Shown: positions 38,345 through 49,917, numbered from the stretch's first letter. The stretch is 64,000 bases of DNA from Diabrotica undecimpunctata (GCF_040954645.1 NC_092805.1:69611186-69675185), one strand, 5' to 3'. Made by a program: numbers and translations. Notes: a model not told the origin generated them from the sequence alone.

Positions 38345-39383
38345 GTTTATCAATATCGGACCTACTCATATTCATCATTTTTTCAATTGCTTTCACTTTA
38401 TCTTTAGAGAGCTCATTTTTTGGAGGTAAGAGCATTGGTATATTATTGAAAACAGGGAATTGTTCTCTCCGATTAGTAATAATGCCATGTCGAGAAGCTT
38501 TTCTGCCACGGGTTCTTGGACCACCGCGTCTGAAATGAGGAACATACTAAGGAACATTGTGGTATACTATTCCGTAGAGATACTTTTGTAAATATGTTTT
38601 CTGAGTGAGAGACTTTATATTCTGCTTCTGCTAAATTTTGTGTAAATTTATTTGACACTCCTTTGGAAAATGGAATTTTTTGAAAGTCAAATTTTTGGAA
38701 CAGATTTCATAGTCTTTAAATCGTGATATTTTAACTGCAAAATAATATAAGGATGTCTTTTATTCGAAGACTTCACATTGCGTATAAATGAAAGGGGTGA
38801 ATAACATTCCACTTTTTCCATAAATCTTTCAATGTAACTATGCAATTTATCTACTTCTTGAAATGCTCCATGACCTTGTGTAGAAAACTTCATTGTAAGA
38901 CTTTCTAATTCCGGATGTTGTCTTAGTGCTTCCATAACAGAAAATGAAATAAATTATTTACGATTCTAAGATATAGAAGAATCACTCATGTGACTAGATT
39001 AGCGGTATTATTATCTTCCAAAACTCTATCCAAAACTTTATGAAAAACTCTAGCCAGCACGTTGCAGGTCCTTCCTTGTTTTTCTTCTGTCCATATGGCA
39101 CAATAAACAGTTTTTGTTACAGAGTAATATGCGGTCAAGTTATAGATGGTTAATTTTAATTGCCAACTTTCGATCTCGGCCACGTTATCACATTCTGTAA
39201 ATCAAAACTAAGAACAGGTGTTCCGTTTACCCTATCAGTATTTCTTTCTAGCCTCATACGATTTTTTATTTTAAGGTGTTCTGCAAACTGCCGATGATCC
39301 TCTTCTGTCAAAAGAGACCAGTATGTATTAAACCCTCCTGTAACTTTTCCTCGAAAATTTGCTTTCCACAATTGAATTTGCAA
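38345..39383 (-). pseudogene. decayed protein of an uncharacterised RNase H-like, transposon-type family
   Basis: Three or four open pieces join on the minus strand into one protein-like region. Landmarks in order are GFNTYWSLLTEEDHRQFAEH, LSFDLQNVITWPRSKVG, LTIYNL, AIWTEEKQGR, a stop-interrupted MSDSSIS, LESLTMKFSTQGHGAFQEVD and KLHSYIER. Multicopy insect proteins with an SFDLQ ... SD(S/T)C.GQN ... GH...(E)D..H pattern are what this resembles. I recall them as uncharacterised and probably transposon-derived. The D, D and E/D spacing is compatible with an RNase H-like nuclease, but this is inference. Stops near 38985 and 38690 break the frame. Confidence 0.5.
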
Positions 39384-39576
39384 TTATTATTTAAACAATA
39401 TTTTTATATTATGTTTTTATAATATGTGTGTTTCCTTTCTCGAACCTCTTTACCCCTAGTATTAATATATGATTTCCCTGCTTGGCACATACTTTTCCTC
39501 TCACTTACTTTCATTTTAATGAATTTCTTGTTCGACTTCTTATCTTCTTTAAGCCATTTTTGGGAAGCGACGAATT

Positions 39577-39812
39577 AATGGTTCCATCTGCATCTCTGTA
39601 ATATAGGTTAGGTTAGGAACGTCTACTTCTAAATTAAAATAAATGTAATCTTACGTGATTATCCTGTTGTCTCCACTATTACCCATTTTGTTTTAATGGT
39701 TTCATCTGCATCTGTGTAATAATATAGATTATTTTAGGAAGGTCTACTTCTAAATTAAAATAAATGTAATCTTACGTGGTTATCCTGTTATCCCCAATAT
39801 CACTTATTTTAT
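39577..39812. repeat. two tandem copies of a 118-bp unit
   Basis: The unit AATGGTTCCATCTGCATCTC ... CTACTTCTAAATTAAAATAA ... is present at 39577-39694 and again, with about 10 percent difference, at 39695-39812. Three TTAGG-like words occur in the first copy only. Confidence 0.85.
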
Positions 39813-40094
39813 TTAAATTATTTGAAAGTATTAAATACTACAGATTGAACGAATTTAAAACGGAACATACGAAATCAATGTATTTCGGCTCAACTCCGCT
39901 CTAGGTGGTTGGCCAACAAAAGGTTGTCAAATAATAATTATATTATAAAAATCCAATACTTCAGCGGGCTGCTGGATTCTGAATTCATTCAAGAACAAAT
40001 CAAAACTCCACCCAAATAGGTTGCCTAGAATCACTGAAAAAACTAGACTACACAAGCAGTTATTATGCTGTCAAACCACTTATCGCTTCCTTAT

Positions 40095-40820
40095 AGTCCA
40101 AGAGATAGAGCCGAACTTTTGAACTGATCAGTAATATGACATTTCTCTATTGGAATATATTCATTGTAACTGGGTTAAGACTTTGCCTTACAGGACCCCC
40201 TCGTGGTACAGGGGGTGGCTATACAGGGATGAAGTTGTCATTTTTTTCGGAAAAATTAACGATCGATAATATGGCTGAAAATTTGCCCAGAGTAAGATCT
40301 TGGTATAACTAGACGAAATCCCAAAGGGCGGACGCGAGAGTAGATACATAAGGGGTGGCGGACAGGGGTGAAGTTGCAATTTTTTGGGGAAAAATTAACG
40401 ATAAGTAATATGTCCGCCATTTTCATGGCTCATTATTTAGCCCCTAAAAACTCTAAATCCAAAAGGGCGGACAGCTGGGTTGGTACATAGAGCCATAAAA
40501 CGGGGTCAAATGTACCACTTGCCTGCGCATTTTAGGTCTCGGTAACAATTTTCAAACTGATTTTATTATGATATTTTTATACCGATTGATTTGAAAATTT
40601 GTATGTTCACTTCTGTTACTATTCTGAGAAGCGTCAAGTAGAGTTTTCCTCAAAATTTTCCAAAAAAATTTCCGTAAATGAAAATTTTCGTAATTTTTTG
40701 AGGTAAAATCTAATTGGTAGAATCCTTTCGATTTTCTGTCAGTTATACCATGATTTTTTTCCAAAAATTTTCAAACGATTTTTCCGATAAGAAAAAAAAA
40801 TTTAGAAAAACTTTTCTAAA
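40095..40820 (+). repeat. left inner inverted-repeat arm of the 39.8-kb element
   Basis: The arm is highly similar to the reverse complement of 42020-42750. Examples of shared blocks are TGACATTTCTCTATTGGAAT at 40138, GGGCGGACGCGAGAGT at about 40326, GGTCAAATGTACCACTTGCC at 40504 and the A-rich inner edge near 40790. It includes GC-richer runs (CCCTCGTGGTACAGGGGGTG) unlike the surrounding DNA. ORFs within it are mirrored in the other arm and are not convincing genes. Confidence 0.85.
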
Positions 40821-41442
40821 ACATTTGATAAAACTCTACGTCATCGTCTGAATCTTTTATAGAATATTTTGTAGTTTTAAAATGATATTATGATAATGTT
40901 TTTTTTTTCAAACTAAAGTCATATTTACTTTAAAAATCACATTTTTTTCTTAAATATAAATATTTTACGAATTAATTTTTAATTGAATAAATGTTTGATA
41001 TTTGATATTTTATTAAATTAAACTAATTTTATAATGTTAACTATTAAATATTTTTTGTATAACAAATAGTAATTTTACTTATTTTTTATTACAATAAAAA
41101 GGTTTTTAAATTTATATTGCATAAATAATGGTTGTTCAGATATAAGAAAAATTTGATTTATTATTACATTAATAATCAAATACAAAATATATTATTTCTA
41201 TTTATCAATAGGTAAAATTCAATTTGTAGAATTCCTTAAACATTTTACAAATAATTTTAATTTTATTAATAAAAATCAATTTAATAGTGGAATTATCAAT
41301 TTTTTAAGTTTTGAAATATTTTCAATATTTTTTTTAACTTTTAAATTGATTGAATTTTTTTTTCATTAGTTAATTATAATTTTACAAATTCTGTTTGGAC
41401 ATTAATTTTGCATCATTATTATTTTAAAATATTAAAATAATA

Positions 41443-42018
41443 ATGATGCGCGTTCCATTTAGACCAGTAATTCTAGACGCATGCGCTAAATGTAATAAGT
41501 ATCAAGATGCTTTTATCCAACTTGGTGAAACTGACTTCGATTGTAATGAAGTTTTTGAAACCTTAGAAACTTTCATATGTCACTTATATGGAACAGGAGT
41601 GACGAGAACAATTCCAAAAAGAAAAGTAAACCATGTCAGATTTTCACTATTTAACCGGCAGTATAAGTTGCATGATGTAAACGAGCCTTAAAAAAAAAAC
41701 TAAAAAATTTCGATGCTTCAAGCTTACCACCATGTCAAGATGAATTACACCAACATCTACTGCGAGCCCATTATATTTCAAATATTTGGACAAATGCTCA
41801 TAAAAAAGTACCAACAGAATTGATTGTTGAAGAACATGGTTGGGAGTTTTAAGATGAAACATATAAATTCAAATGGTTTAGTGGACCTCAGATGCTAGAA
41901 TCAGTTCGAGAAGTAGTGATTGAAAATGAAGCAGATAATGAATGTGATATTATTGAAAGTGAAAGTGACGAAGATGATGAATGTGATGACATCAATGAGA
42001 GTGAGAAAAATGACGAAA
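41443..42018 (+). pseudogene. captured fragment of an uncharacterised insect protein family
   Basis: The open part reads PFRPVILDACAKCNKYQDAF and EVFETLETFICHLYGTG, then RKVNHVRFSLFNRQYKLHDV. After a stop at 41689 the sequence continues readably as PCQDELHQHLLRAHYISNIW, EEHGWEF and KFKWFSGPQMLES, ending in an acidic tail (SESDEDDECDD). The LYG ... VR..LF ... LPPC.D.L..H..RA.Y....W ... GW pattern is a recurrent family in insect genomes, some members carrying a CXC-type cysteine region, which is absent here. Function is unknown. Being between long inverted arms, it was probably captured by the element. Confidence 0.5.
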
Positions 42019-42019
42019 T

Positions 42020-42750
42020 TTTTAAAGTTTTTCTAAATTTTTTTTTTCTTATCAGATAAATCGTTTGAAAATTTTTGGAAAAAAATCATGGTATAACTGA
42101 CAGAAAAGCGAAAGGATTCTACCAATTAGATTTTACCTCAAAAAATTACGAAAATTTTCATTTATGGAATTTTTTTTGGAAAATTTTGAGGAAAACTCTA
42201 CTTGACGCTTTTCAGAATAGTAACAGAAGTGAGCATACAAATTTTCAAATCAATCGGTATAAAAATATCATAATAAAATCAGTTTGAAAATTGTTACCGA
42301 GACCTAAAATGCGCAGGCAAGTGGTACATTTGACCCCGTTTTATGGCTCTCTGGACCAACCCAGCTGTCCGCTCTTTTGGATTTAGAGTTTTTAGTGGCT
42401 AAATAATGAGCCATGAAAATGGCGGACATATTACTTATCGTTTCAACAATTTCACCCCTGTCCGCCACCCCTTATGTATCCACTCTCGCGTCCGCCCTTT
42501 GGGATTTCGTCTAGTTATACCAAGATCTTACTCTAGGCAAATTTTCAGCCATATTATCGATCGTTAATTTTTCCGAAAAAAATTACAACTTCATCCCTGT
42601 ATAGCCACCCCCTGTACCACGAGGGGCGTCCGCCTGTAAGGCAAAGTCTTAACCCAGTTACAATGAATATATTCCAATAGAGAAATGTCATATTACTGAT
42701 CATGTGCTGATCATTCCAAAATTTCGGCTCTATCTCTCCGACTATTAGGC
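42020..42750 (-). repeat. right inner inverted-repeat arm of the 39.8-kb element
   Basis: Inverted counterpart of 40095-40820. It has a few small indels, for example an extra ATGTGCTGATCA-like stretch near 42700. Confidence 0.85.
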
Positions 42751-42921
42751 AAGCTCCTCTTTCCTTTAAAGGAGACAGATAGTTGAACGATATTTTATAC
42801 AATGTCTATCACTGGGTATGAATTTATTTTTGTCCAAGTTTTATATTGGTCCACTATTTCAAATGCAGTTCAAACAGACATATATTAAATTGTATGTTCC
42901 GTTTTAAATTCGTTCAATCTG

Positions 42922-43514
42922 TATATGATATTAAATACTTTTTAAAATTATTTATTCAAAATTCAATAGACACAACCTTGTTAACTTAAGTAGCTTCAAA
43001 ACTGCATAAGATAGAACCATATAGAACTTTGTAACACTGTTATTCTAGATATCGTCAAGTAGGTGGTGCTGATATCTTCATACTTAATGTAAAACTATAA
43101 TAATTATAAATTATATTCTACCAATACCTCATTTTGGATAAAAATAGCAGATACAACTTTGTTATTCCAACACGACGAAATATTAATAGATATAAAATAA
43201 TATTTTAAATCAATTTATCTTTTATAAAGGAATTTTTTGAAATACAACTTTTTTATTATAATTATTTACAGTTTTCTCAGAAATTTAATTTTGTGTTTGC
43301 ACCACTTTTTTTTTCACTTTATTAAAGAGTACTATGCTCTTTAAGTCGTATGCTTCGCTTACGTCGTAAAGTATCAATGTAAAAAGTAAGAGACGTAGTA
43401 TAACTCGTTAAAAATAAAAGAAACGAATCAATGGATCATGTAATACATACGATGGGTGAAATGTCACCAAGAACATTATGAGAATATATTAGCTAGCAGT
43501 AGAATACAATAGTA
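42922..43514. other. intron sequence, nothing recognised
   Basis: AT-rich. A short CTTTATTAAAGAGTACTATG region at 43317 contains a small palindrome (AAAGAGTACTATGCTCTTT) but no gene was recognised. Confidence 0.45.
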
Positions 43515-46500
43515 TAATACTGTTATGTTTGGGTAGCGGGTAGGAACTCCTTGTGACAGTCCTAACAGGGAAAGTGAATCAATCCCTGCCTTCTGCAGAT
43601 TCCAGGTGTTTCCTGGCCCGGGAAACTAGTACCTGTTAAGGGTCCCTCGTCCAGGGTCACGGATAAAAACCACAACGGTATCCACGGCGTAAAAGAAGAT
43701 CTTCAGTATGGTGTGTATGGCGAAAGTAGCGACCCCCGATTTTAGGGTTCGTCTAAAATCAAAAGGGTGGACGAAACCCGTTAGGGGTAGATCCCGCAAT
43801 CCGTCTAGGAGAGGGAGACTCTGAACCCAAACCCCTGGTCCTCCAGGTTGGGGGTTAAGGCATTCGACTAACTCCCCAGTACTTGTATAAAACATAAAAA
43901 TGTTAAAAAACCCAATCACACGCCTCGAAATAGGACGGCACAGCAAAGACAACATAATCTTCGAAAACTGATACGATTTTTTGATACATGGAATGTTCAA
44001 GGTATATAAAAAAACTCGATGAAGAAACAAAAAGAAGGGAACCGGCTCTGAAAATCTAGGAAAATATAACCATTTCTAAAGTGGATTACCAAAAGAATGT
44101 AGAGCTCAACAGGGAATTTCTTTAATGATTAACAGAAGACTAAGAAAGCTTATAAAAACCTGGGAAGCCATAAATGAACGATTAATTAAAGTAAATATGT
44201 CTTCACGGATATAAACTAACAATTATGGGCGTATACGCAATAAATAACGACGAACTAGCCAACGTAAAAGACGCATTTTTTAAACAGCTTCAAGAGGAAA
44301 TATCGAAAATAAGTCAATCGCGGGAAATAATATTAACGGGGGATATTAACAGTAGAGTAGGAAGAAAAGATGCGGATGAAATAGTAGGAAAATACGGAGA
44401 AGACACCACAAACAACAATGGTGAAAGATTATAGATTTGTGCAACCAGAATCAACTCAGAATATTAAATGGATACTTTCCACATAAACTGATAAAATCAT
44501 ACTACACACACGACCACACTAAACATAAAATCAATAATCGATTATATTGTAACAAAACAAAAAACCCGACTGAGAGTACAAGATGTAAGAGTCCAGAGAA
44601 GCGCAACATGCGGTAGCAATCATTATTTATTACGTTCAAAAATACACTTCCCAATCCGAAAACATCAGAGAGAAACACATATAGACATAAACAAGGCAGA
44701 AAAGATACAGGACCGAAGATACAACATCAAAAGCCTAGATGAAGAAAGTACCCAAGACTTATTCAAAAATAGATTGGATGAGAAGCTACAAATTCCCATG
44801 ACTTAAGAATATCGACCAGTTATATGAACATATAAAAAAATCTTTACACGAAGCAGCATTTGAAACAATGGGATACTACATAAAACCCAAGGTAAACAAA
44901 TCATACTGGTGGGATAACTAAATAGAGGAAAAAATAAAATGTAAAAGACAACTATACCAACAATATTTAAGCTCCAAATCATTACAAGACAAAATAAAAT
45001 ATAAAGAAAAACAAGCAGAAGTACGAAGGAAAATCTCTAAGAAGAATAACGAGTCTTTAGAAAGAAACTGCCAATGCATAAATACTTATCTAGGAGGAAC
45101 AAGAAGCACAGAAAGATGGAAACTGATTAAAAAATTGGGAAAAGAAATGAATAAAGAAGTAATACAAAGCATAAAACCGGAAGACTGGGAAGAGTATTTC
45201 AAAGGACTTTTGAAAAAGGACAAGATAGAATTTTAATAGTCGGCTCGCCAAAAAGATTAACAACGGAGGAAATTAAAAATGTGTGTAAACAGCTGAAGAG
45301 GAACAAATCACCCGGACCAGGGGATATACCCGGAGAATTGTTTAAGTACGGAACGAAGCGAAATTCCTACAGAATGGAAGATATCATACCTCAGTACTAT
45401 ACATAAAAAGGGTAATAAAAATAATTGTGAAAATTACCGAAGAATAGCTGTAACCGGATCTATGAGTCGAATATATGGAAAGGTTTTAAAGAACCGAATC
45501 GAGAGAGAATACTTAGATTATGAAGCAGAAGAATAAGCAGGATTTCGTACGGGTCGATCCACTATTGACCACATTTTCTCCTTAACCCAGGTAATAGAAA
45601 AAAAGATGGCACGGAATCAAGAGATTTATATGTTGTTCGTCGACCTATGGAAAGCCTACGACAGCGTTCCACTGAAGAAGCTGTGGCAATCAATGGAAAG
45701 CACGAATATTAATATAGAATTAATAAAAGCCGTCAAAGTGCTATTCAACCAACCAATAACAAAAATAAAAGCAGGGACACAAATATCAACAGGATTTATA
45801 ACATCAAAAGGATTAAAGCAAGGAGTTTGTCTGTCCCCCATTTTATTTAAAATATACCTCGAAAGTGCTTTAAAAATATGGAAACAAAAATGCAGGAGAA
45901 TGGGAATACCGCTCACCAACACTATGCGCACTATACGCTCAACTTTGCAGACGATCAAGTGATATTTGGTCAAGATTATGACGATGGGGTCTAGAAGTAC
46001 ATAAAAAAAAACCAAATACCTGTGCATTGGAGTAGAACAAAAATATCTCATATTAGACGATAACACGACGATAAAGCACTGCTATGACTACAAATATCTA
46101 GGTATCACTATTTCACAAGATGGAACATTGGACAAAGCCATAACAGAGAGAAATACGTCAAGGAGAAAAGCCATCACAATGTTAAACAGCATTTTATGGG
46201 ACCAATCCATCAGCAAAGAAAATAAAAAGAGGATATATGAGACTATAGTAAAAAGTATCACTTTGCACAGCTGTGAGGTATGGCCACTGAAAGAAAGAAC
46301 ACTGGCAACGCTGAAAGAGACGGAAATGGATTTTTGGAAAAGAGCTGCAGGAAGATCTAGAAGAGAAATGATTACCAACAAACGCATTAGAGAAATAATG
46401 GGAATCAAACGAACAATCACCGATGACCTAACAAGAAAACAACTTATCTGGTTCGGACACATACAAAGAAAGGATGAACAACGAGTACCAAAAAAAATAT

Positions 46501-46655
46501 TAAAATGGCAACCAGAAGGAAAGAGAAAACGAGGTAGACCGAGAAATAGTTGGAGCGAAGGAATAAATTAAGAACTGAGAGAGAGAGAGAGGGCCATAGA
46601 AGAAGACCTATGGAACAACCGGAAATGGATCATTTATGATGATGAATAAATAAAC
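43515..46655 (+). mobile_element. RTE-like LINE, nearly full length, decayed
   Basis: A GC-richer 5' leader (43515-43980; GGTAGCGGGTAGGAACTCC ... CCCCTGGTCCTCCAGGTTGG) is followed by a single endonuclease-RT coding region. The 3' end has a (GA)n run and ATGATGATGAATAAATAAA. It lies in the same orientation as the plus strand, 0.3 kb from transporter exon 46976-47114, and in antisense to that gene. No target-site duplication was found. Confidence 0.8.
43980..46571 (+). pseudogene. RTE-like endonuclease and reverse transcriptase
   Basis: Endonuclease traces start with WNVQGI, and then GVYAINNDELANVKDAFF (usual YAP..D), ILTGDINSRVGRKDAD (GDFNA region) and GKYGEDTTNNNGERL. The RT reads SPGPGDIPGELFKYG-like fingers, QEIYMLFVDLWKAYDSVPLK (first Asp), SKGLKQGVCLSPILFKIYLE (palm) and a garbled FADDQVIF near 45950. 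The C-terminal region (46128-46571) is clean: YKYLGITISQDG, LHSCEVWPLKERTLATLKET, LIWFGHIQRKDEQR and KRKRGRPRNSW. Stops and shifts between these blocks make it inactive. Confidence 0.85.
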
Positions 46656-46975
46656 ATTGCACGCTTTATAAAGTCGGGGACATTTAAGAAAATTTGGAAA
46701 ATGAATATATTCTTTGAACAGGCTAAAAGATATTAAGATAGAAACTGATAGGAAACCCAAAAAGAAAGAAAGATTCAGAGCGGGAAGACTGGATGGCGTA
46801 GAGGAATATCTTAAAATGACAAGCGCAGAATAGTGAAATAGCCATAAGAAAGACTCACTCGGAGTTATAAAGCCTGAAGAAAAAAAAATGTATTTTTAGC
46901 AATTCGTTAATATTATTAATATATGAATTACCTTTTTCATAATCTCGTTATTATATTTTATTTGTAAATTCTTAC
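46656..46975. other. intron end next to exon 1-visible of the transporter
   Basis: No repeat or gene was recognised. It contains the splice donor side of the 46976-47114 exon. Confidence 0.5.
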
Positions 46976-47114
46976 CTATCCACGATGCTTCTTCTCTGTC
47001 AATGCTTAAGGTAGAATTTTCTAAAGATTGCAGTTGCGGCAGCAATATAGCTGAATATCCTACTGTCATTCCAGAACATATTGTCAATAGCATTGGTCCC
47101 AATGCAATAAAAGC
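46976..47114 (-). CDS. Tret1-like sugar transporter, first recognisable exon
   Basis: The exon has acceptor ATTTTTAG (47122-47115) and donor GTAAGAATT (from 46975). It starts in phase 0 and leaves one base, which with the next exon makes WIASVAALPM. It encodes TM1 and the first loop: FIALGPMLLTICSGMTVGYS, then AILLPQLQS and REEASWI, as in Tret1-type transporters. The exons together give 447 residues, a little short of the usual 460-490, so a small first exon with the start codon is expected at higher coordinates. I could not identify it. Confidence 0.9.
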
Positions 47115-48075
47115 CTAAAAATTGTAGTGACACATGATCATCTAGTTAATATGTTTATTTTAAAATGTATTCGCAAGAGTATTAATATATTTTATATAAC
47201 ATGTCCACAAAAGCTTTTTAATTAAAAAAGAAACTGCAAATTATGGAAGTTTGGATCAATGCAAACCAATCAATTACTTTTAAAAAAATAAATTTTAATG
47301 CATTTGTTGTATAATAAAAACCCGCTATCAACTCAAAAGTTACTTAAAAAAAAACTTAAAAATTTAAAAGTGTGTTATCTATGAAGTTAACTATGAAGTA
47401 AAAATTGGTTGTAAACGTCTTTGCATGCTCATGCTTTTTACATAGTAGGTTGAGCCATCTTTGTCCCAGTTGCATTCACCGTTGATCAAGTAGCTACATA
47501 TTATGTAGCTATATTATGTTGACTCCAACCATGTTCAATGTAGTTAAAATCGAGGGAAAATAACGGCGAATGAGCATGAGCATAACATAAATTTTGTCGA
47601 GCTTCAAATAAAGTGGTAAATAGTTGAGGAATTACATTTTCGTCAAAGAAAAGAAAGTCTTGACAGATAGTAATGTATAAAATTTTTAAATAATATTGAT
47701 GACGAAATTCTTTCTATAAAATTCTTATTTTTAGTTGTTACAGTTATTATAATTTAATTAATTAATAATTTTCGATGTTCCTCCAGTTCTATCAATCTTC
47801 CATCATTTTGGCACATTCTGAAAGCGAAACACCAATGTTGCGATAATATGGTCCATTGAATGTACATGTTTAATATACAGGCAAAAGGCAAAATTTCAAT
47901 GCAGAGCAGATAACGGGCTGCGCTAGAGACACTCTCTCTTCTTTATACTGTTGGCCCTGAAAAAAGTAATACGTATGTCACAAATTACAACCATTGGTTT
48001 AATATATAACAAATCAGTGCAAATCCATACCTTTGCTGATGATATTGAACTGAGTTTATTAATTTAATTTATTAA

Positions 48076-48078
<3 letters not shown>
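47115..48078. other. upstream intron or 5' flank of the transporter, nothing recognised
   Basis: AT-rich sequence with a short inverted pair (CATGCTCATGC at 47425 and GCATGAGCAT at 47573). It must hold, or precede, the missing first exon or promoter, but no supported candidate was seen. Confidence 0.45.

Positions 48079-48134
<56 letters not shown>
48079..48134. repeat. (TA)n microsatellite
   Basis: TA repeat followed by AGTAAAAGTAAAAAGTAATGGCA, the same phrase found next to (TA)n at 22185. Confidence 0.95.
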
Positions 48135-48136
<2 letters not shown>

Positions 48137-48153
48137 TAAAAGTAAAAAGTAAT

Positions 48154-48156
<3 letters not shown>

Positions 48157-48224
<68 letters not shown>
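48157..48224. repeat. (TA)n microsatellite
   Basis: TA repeat 40 bp from the left arm of PLE4. Confidence 0.95.
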
Positions 48225-48225
<1 letters not shown>

Positions 48226-48330
48226 AGAATAAGAAAAAAGAAGTACTTGTGACTCGTTTGGAACAAATATATAACTGTTTTGGATGGGTTGGAGTCAATA
48301 ATAGGGCTATTGGTTAACTATTTTTTTATT

Positions 48331-48376
48331 CTCGAGCTTTCAATTGTGTTTACAATTATTATCAAGAGCTAAAAAA
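48331..48376 (-). ncRNA. hammerhead-like motif, left PLE4 tail
   Basis: Inverted counterpart of 51509-51548. The core reads CTTGATAATAATTGT AAAC ACAATT GAAAGCTCGAG on the minus strand. Confidence 0.55.
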
Positions 48377-48792
48377 GACAAAATACTTACAAGGTTGAAC
48401 TAAAAAGAAAAAACAATTTTTGTTAACTTACCAAATAAAAATTAGTTTGGTAAGTAAAAATCACTGCTTACATGTTCAAAATATTTAATATAAAAATGTT
48501 TTGATCTAACAAATGTTTCTCCGAAAATTTTTATAATTTTGAAAACATTTTTTTTAATATAAAAATAATTGAATTTATAAATAAGTTCAAATAGCAACCA
48601 ATTACAAATAGCCTCAATGTCATAAATGCCAACATAAAATTTTTATTTTTGACAATTATATTGCCAAAAGTAAAACTTCGTTTAAACATTCTTTTTTGTT
48701 TAGTAACAAAAAGAAGAAGATTTATTCACCCTTGACAGATGTCTGAAAGAATGTGACAGATATATGGAGAATTAAATATGACATTTTATAAA

Positions 48793-49827
48793 TCATAAAG
48801 AAAGAATATAATTATAAATTTTACTTAAATTTTGAATTTCAGATCTTTTGTTTAAACTCTTATCATTTTTGCTAATACAAACCATTTCCAAAAAAGTCCT
48901 TTTAAATTTATTACTTTCACTACATAAAATTTTAATGTTATCAAAATCCATAATATGGTCTTTATCGATTACATGTTCTGCCAAAGCACAAGATGGTTTT
49001 TTAATTCTGCAATCACTTTTGTGAGAAATAATGCGATTTGAAAGATTTCTTCCGGTCTCACCAACATATTCAGCCTCACACTGAGTACAACTAATGCTGT
49101 ATACTAAATTCGTTTTTTCAAATTTGTCTATAGGATATTTAGTTTTAGAATATAAAGGTGAAATAGTTTTGATGTTCTTTGTTGCTATTTTTATATTGTC
49201 AATAACCTTTAGTGTTTGTATTAATTTAGGTGTTAATGATGGTATAAAAGGTAGTGAATGATAATAGATGTTCTGATTGTTAGATACAATGTTTTGAGAT
49301 TGAGCAAAAAATGGTGTTAAATTATTTATATTACCAATATTAGAAAAAAGCATCCTATGTAGCATATCTGGAGGATAAGAGTTTTCAATTAGAATATTTT
49401 TTAATAACTGAAGATCTTCCTGTAGATAATCTGGATGAGAAAGTTTTAAAACACGTTCTTTTAATCCTGTTATAAGGTTCATTTTCATCTTATTTGGATG
49501 GTGAGAGTAATAGCTTATAAATCTATTACTACATATGGGTTTTCTGAACCATCTGGTTTTCAACATATTGTCTGTATTTCCTACAATTCTCATGTCAAGG
49601 AATGGTAGAGAATTATCTACCTCTTCCTCAACTGTGAATTGTATATGCTGATTATGACTGTTGAAAATGTTGACTGTTTCATGAATTTTGTGTTTAGGAA
49701 GTGCCAAAACTAAATCATCTACATATCTCTTAATAAAAGGAATGAAAAAAGTGCAATTACTGATACAATCACTGATAACATCATCCATGACATAGCTACT
49801 TAGAATGGGTGAAAGACTAGATCCCAT
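48793..49827 (-). CDS. PLE4 left: RT (from palm) plus GIY-YIG endonuclease, 344 codons
   Basis: The ORF is open but 5'-truncated; upstream residues KQIFGSP show it begins inside the RT palm. It has MGSSLSPILSSYVMDDVISD, KRYVDDLVLALPKHKIHETV (catalytic YVDD) and the thumb block RWFRKPICSNRFISYYSHH. A linker follows, then the GIY-YIG domain (VYSISCTQCEAEYVGETGRN, SNRIISHKSD, CALAEHVIDKDHIMDF, KRTFLEMVCI, NLSKIYNYIL). The endonuclease looks complete. The RT lacks its fingers and the N-terminal extension. PLE proteins copy their RNA at target DNA nicked by the GIY-YIG nuclease. This fragment alone is unlikely to support that. Confidence 0.9.
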   Translation of the reverse strand: MGSSLSPILSSYVMDDVISDCISNCTFFIPFIKRYVDDLVLALPKHKIHETVNIFNSHNQHIQFTVEEEVDNSLPFLDMRIVGNTDNMLKTRWFRKPICSNRFISYYSHHPNKMKMNLITGLKERVLKLSHPDYLQEDLQLLKNILIENSYPPDMLHRMLFSNIGNINNLTPFFAQSQNIVSNNQNIYYHSLPFIPSLTPKLIQTLKVIDNIKIATKNIKTISPLYSKTKYPIDKFEKTNLVYSISCTQCEAEYVGETGRNLSNRIISHKSDCRIKKPSCALAEHVIDKDHIMDFDNIKILCSESNKFKRTFLEMVCISKNDKSLNKRSEIQNLSKIYNYILSL

Positions 49828-49917
49828 AGGACTACCAAAAATTTGTTTATAAAATACACCATTAAATATAAAAAAAAATATAAAAAATATAAAAAATATA
49901 AAAAAATATTAGAATCT

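Larger units (their letters stand above)
39841..42921. mobile_element. 3.08-kb TIR element with inner long inverted repeats and captured gene fragment
   Basis: The outer ends are a perfect 30-bp inverted repeat starting CAGATTGAACGAATTTAAAA (39841-39870 and 42892-42921). TA lies directly outside both (39839-39840 and 42922-42923), consistent with a TA target duplication. Inside lie two inverted arms of about 0.73 kb and a 1.2-kb centre holding a gene-like fragment on the plus strand. No transposase is visible, so the element is non-autonomous. It lies in the transporter intron. Confidence 0.78.

Noticed and set aside
39600..39618. GGTTAGGTTAGG, like the insect telomere repeat TTAGG
   Set aside because: Only two or three units within a 118-bp tandem duplication; not an array. 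A similar short run at 17580 was also dismissed.
40552..40764. 70-codon ORF repeated at 42075-42287
   Set aside because: It is the same inverted-repeat sequence read in both arms and has no family resemblance. It was treated as repeat, not gene.
47425..47585. Short inverted pair CATGCTCATGC / GCATGAGCATG
   Set aside because: Too short, with no extended arms or target duplication, so not called as a MITE.
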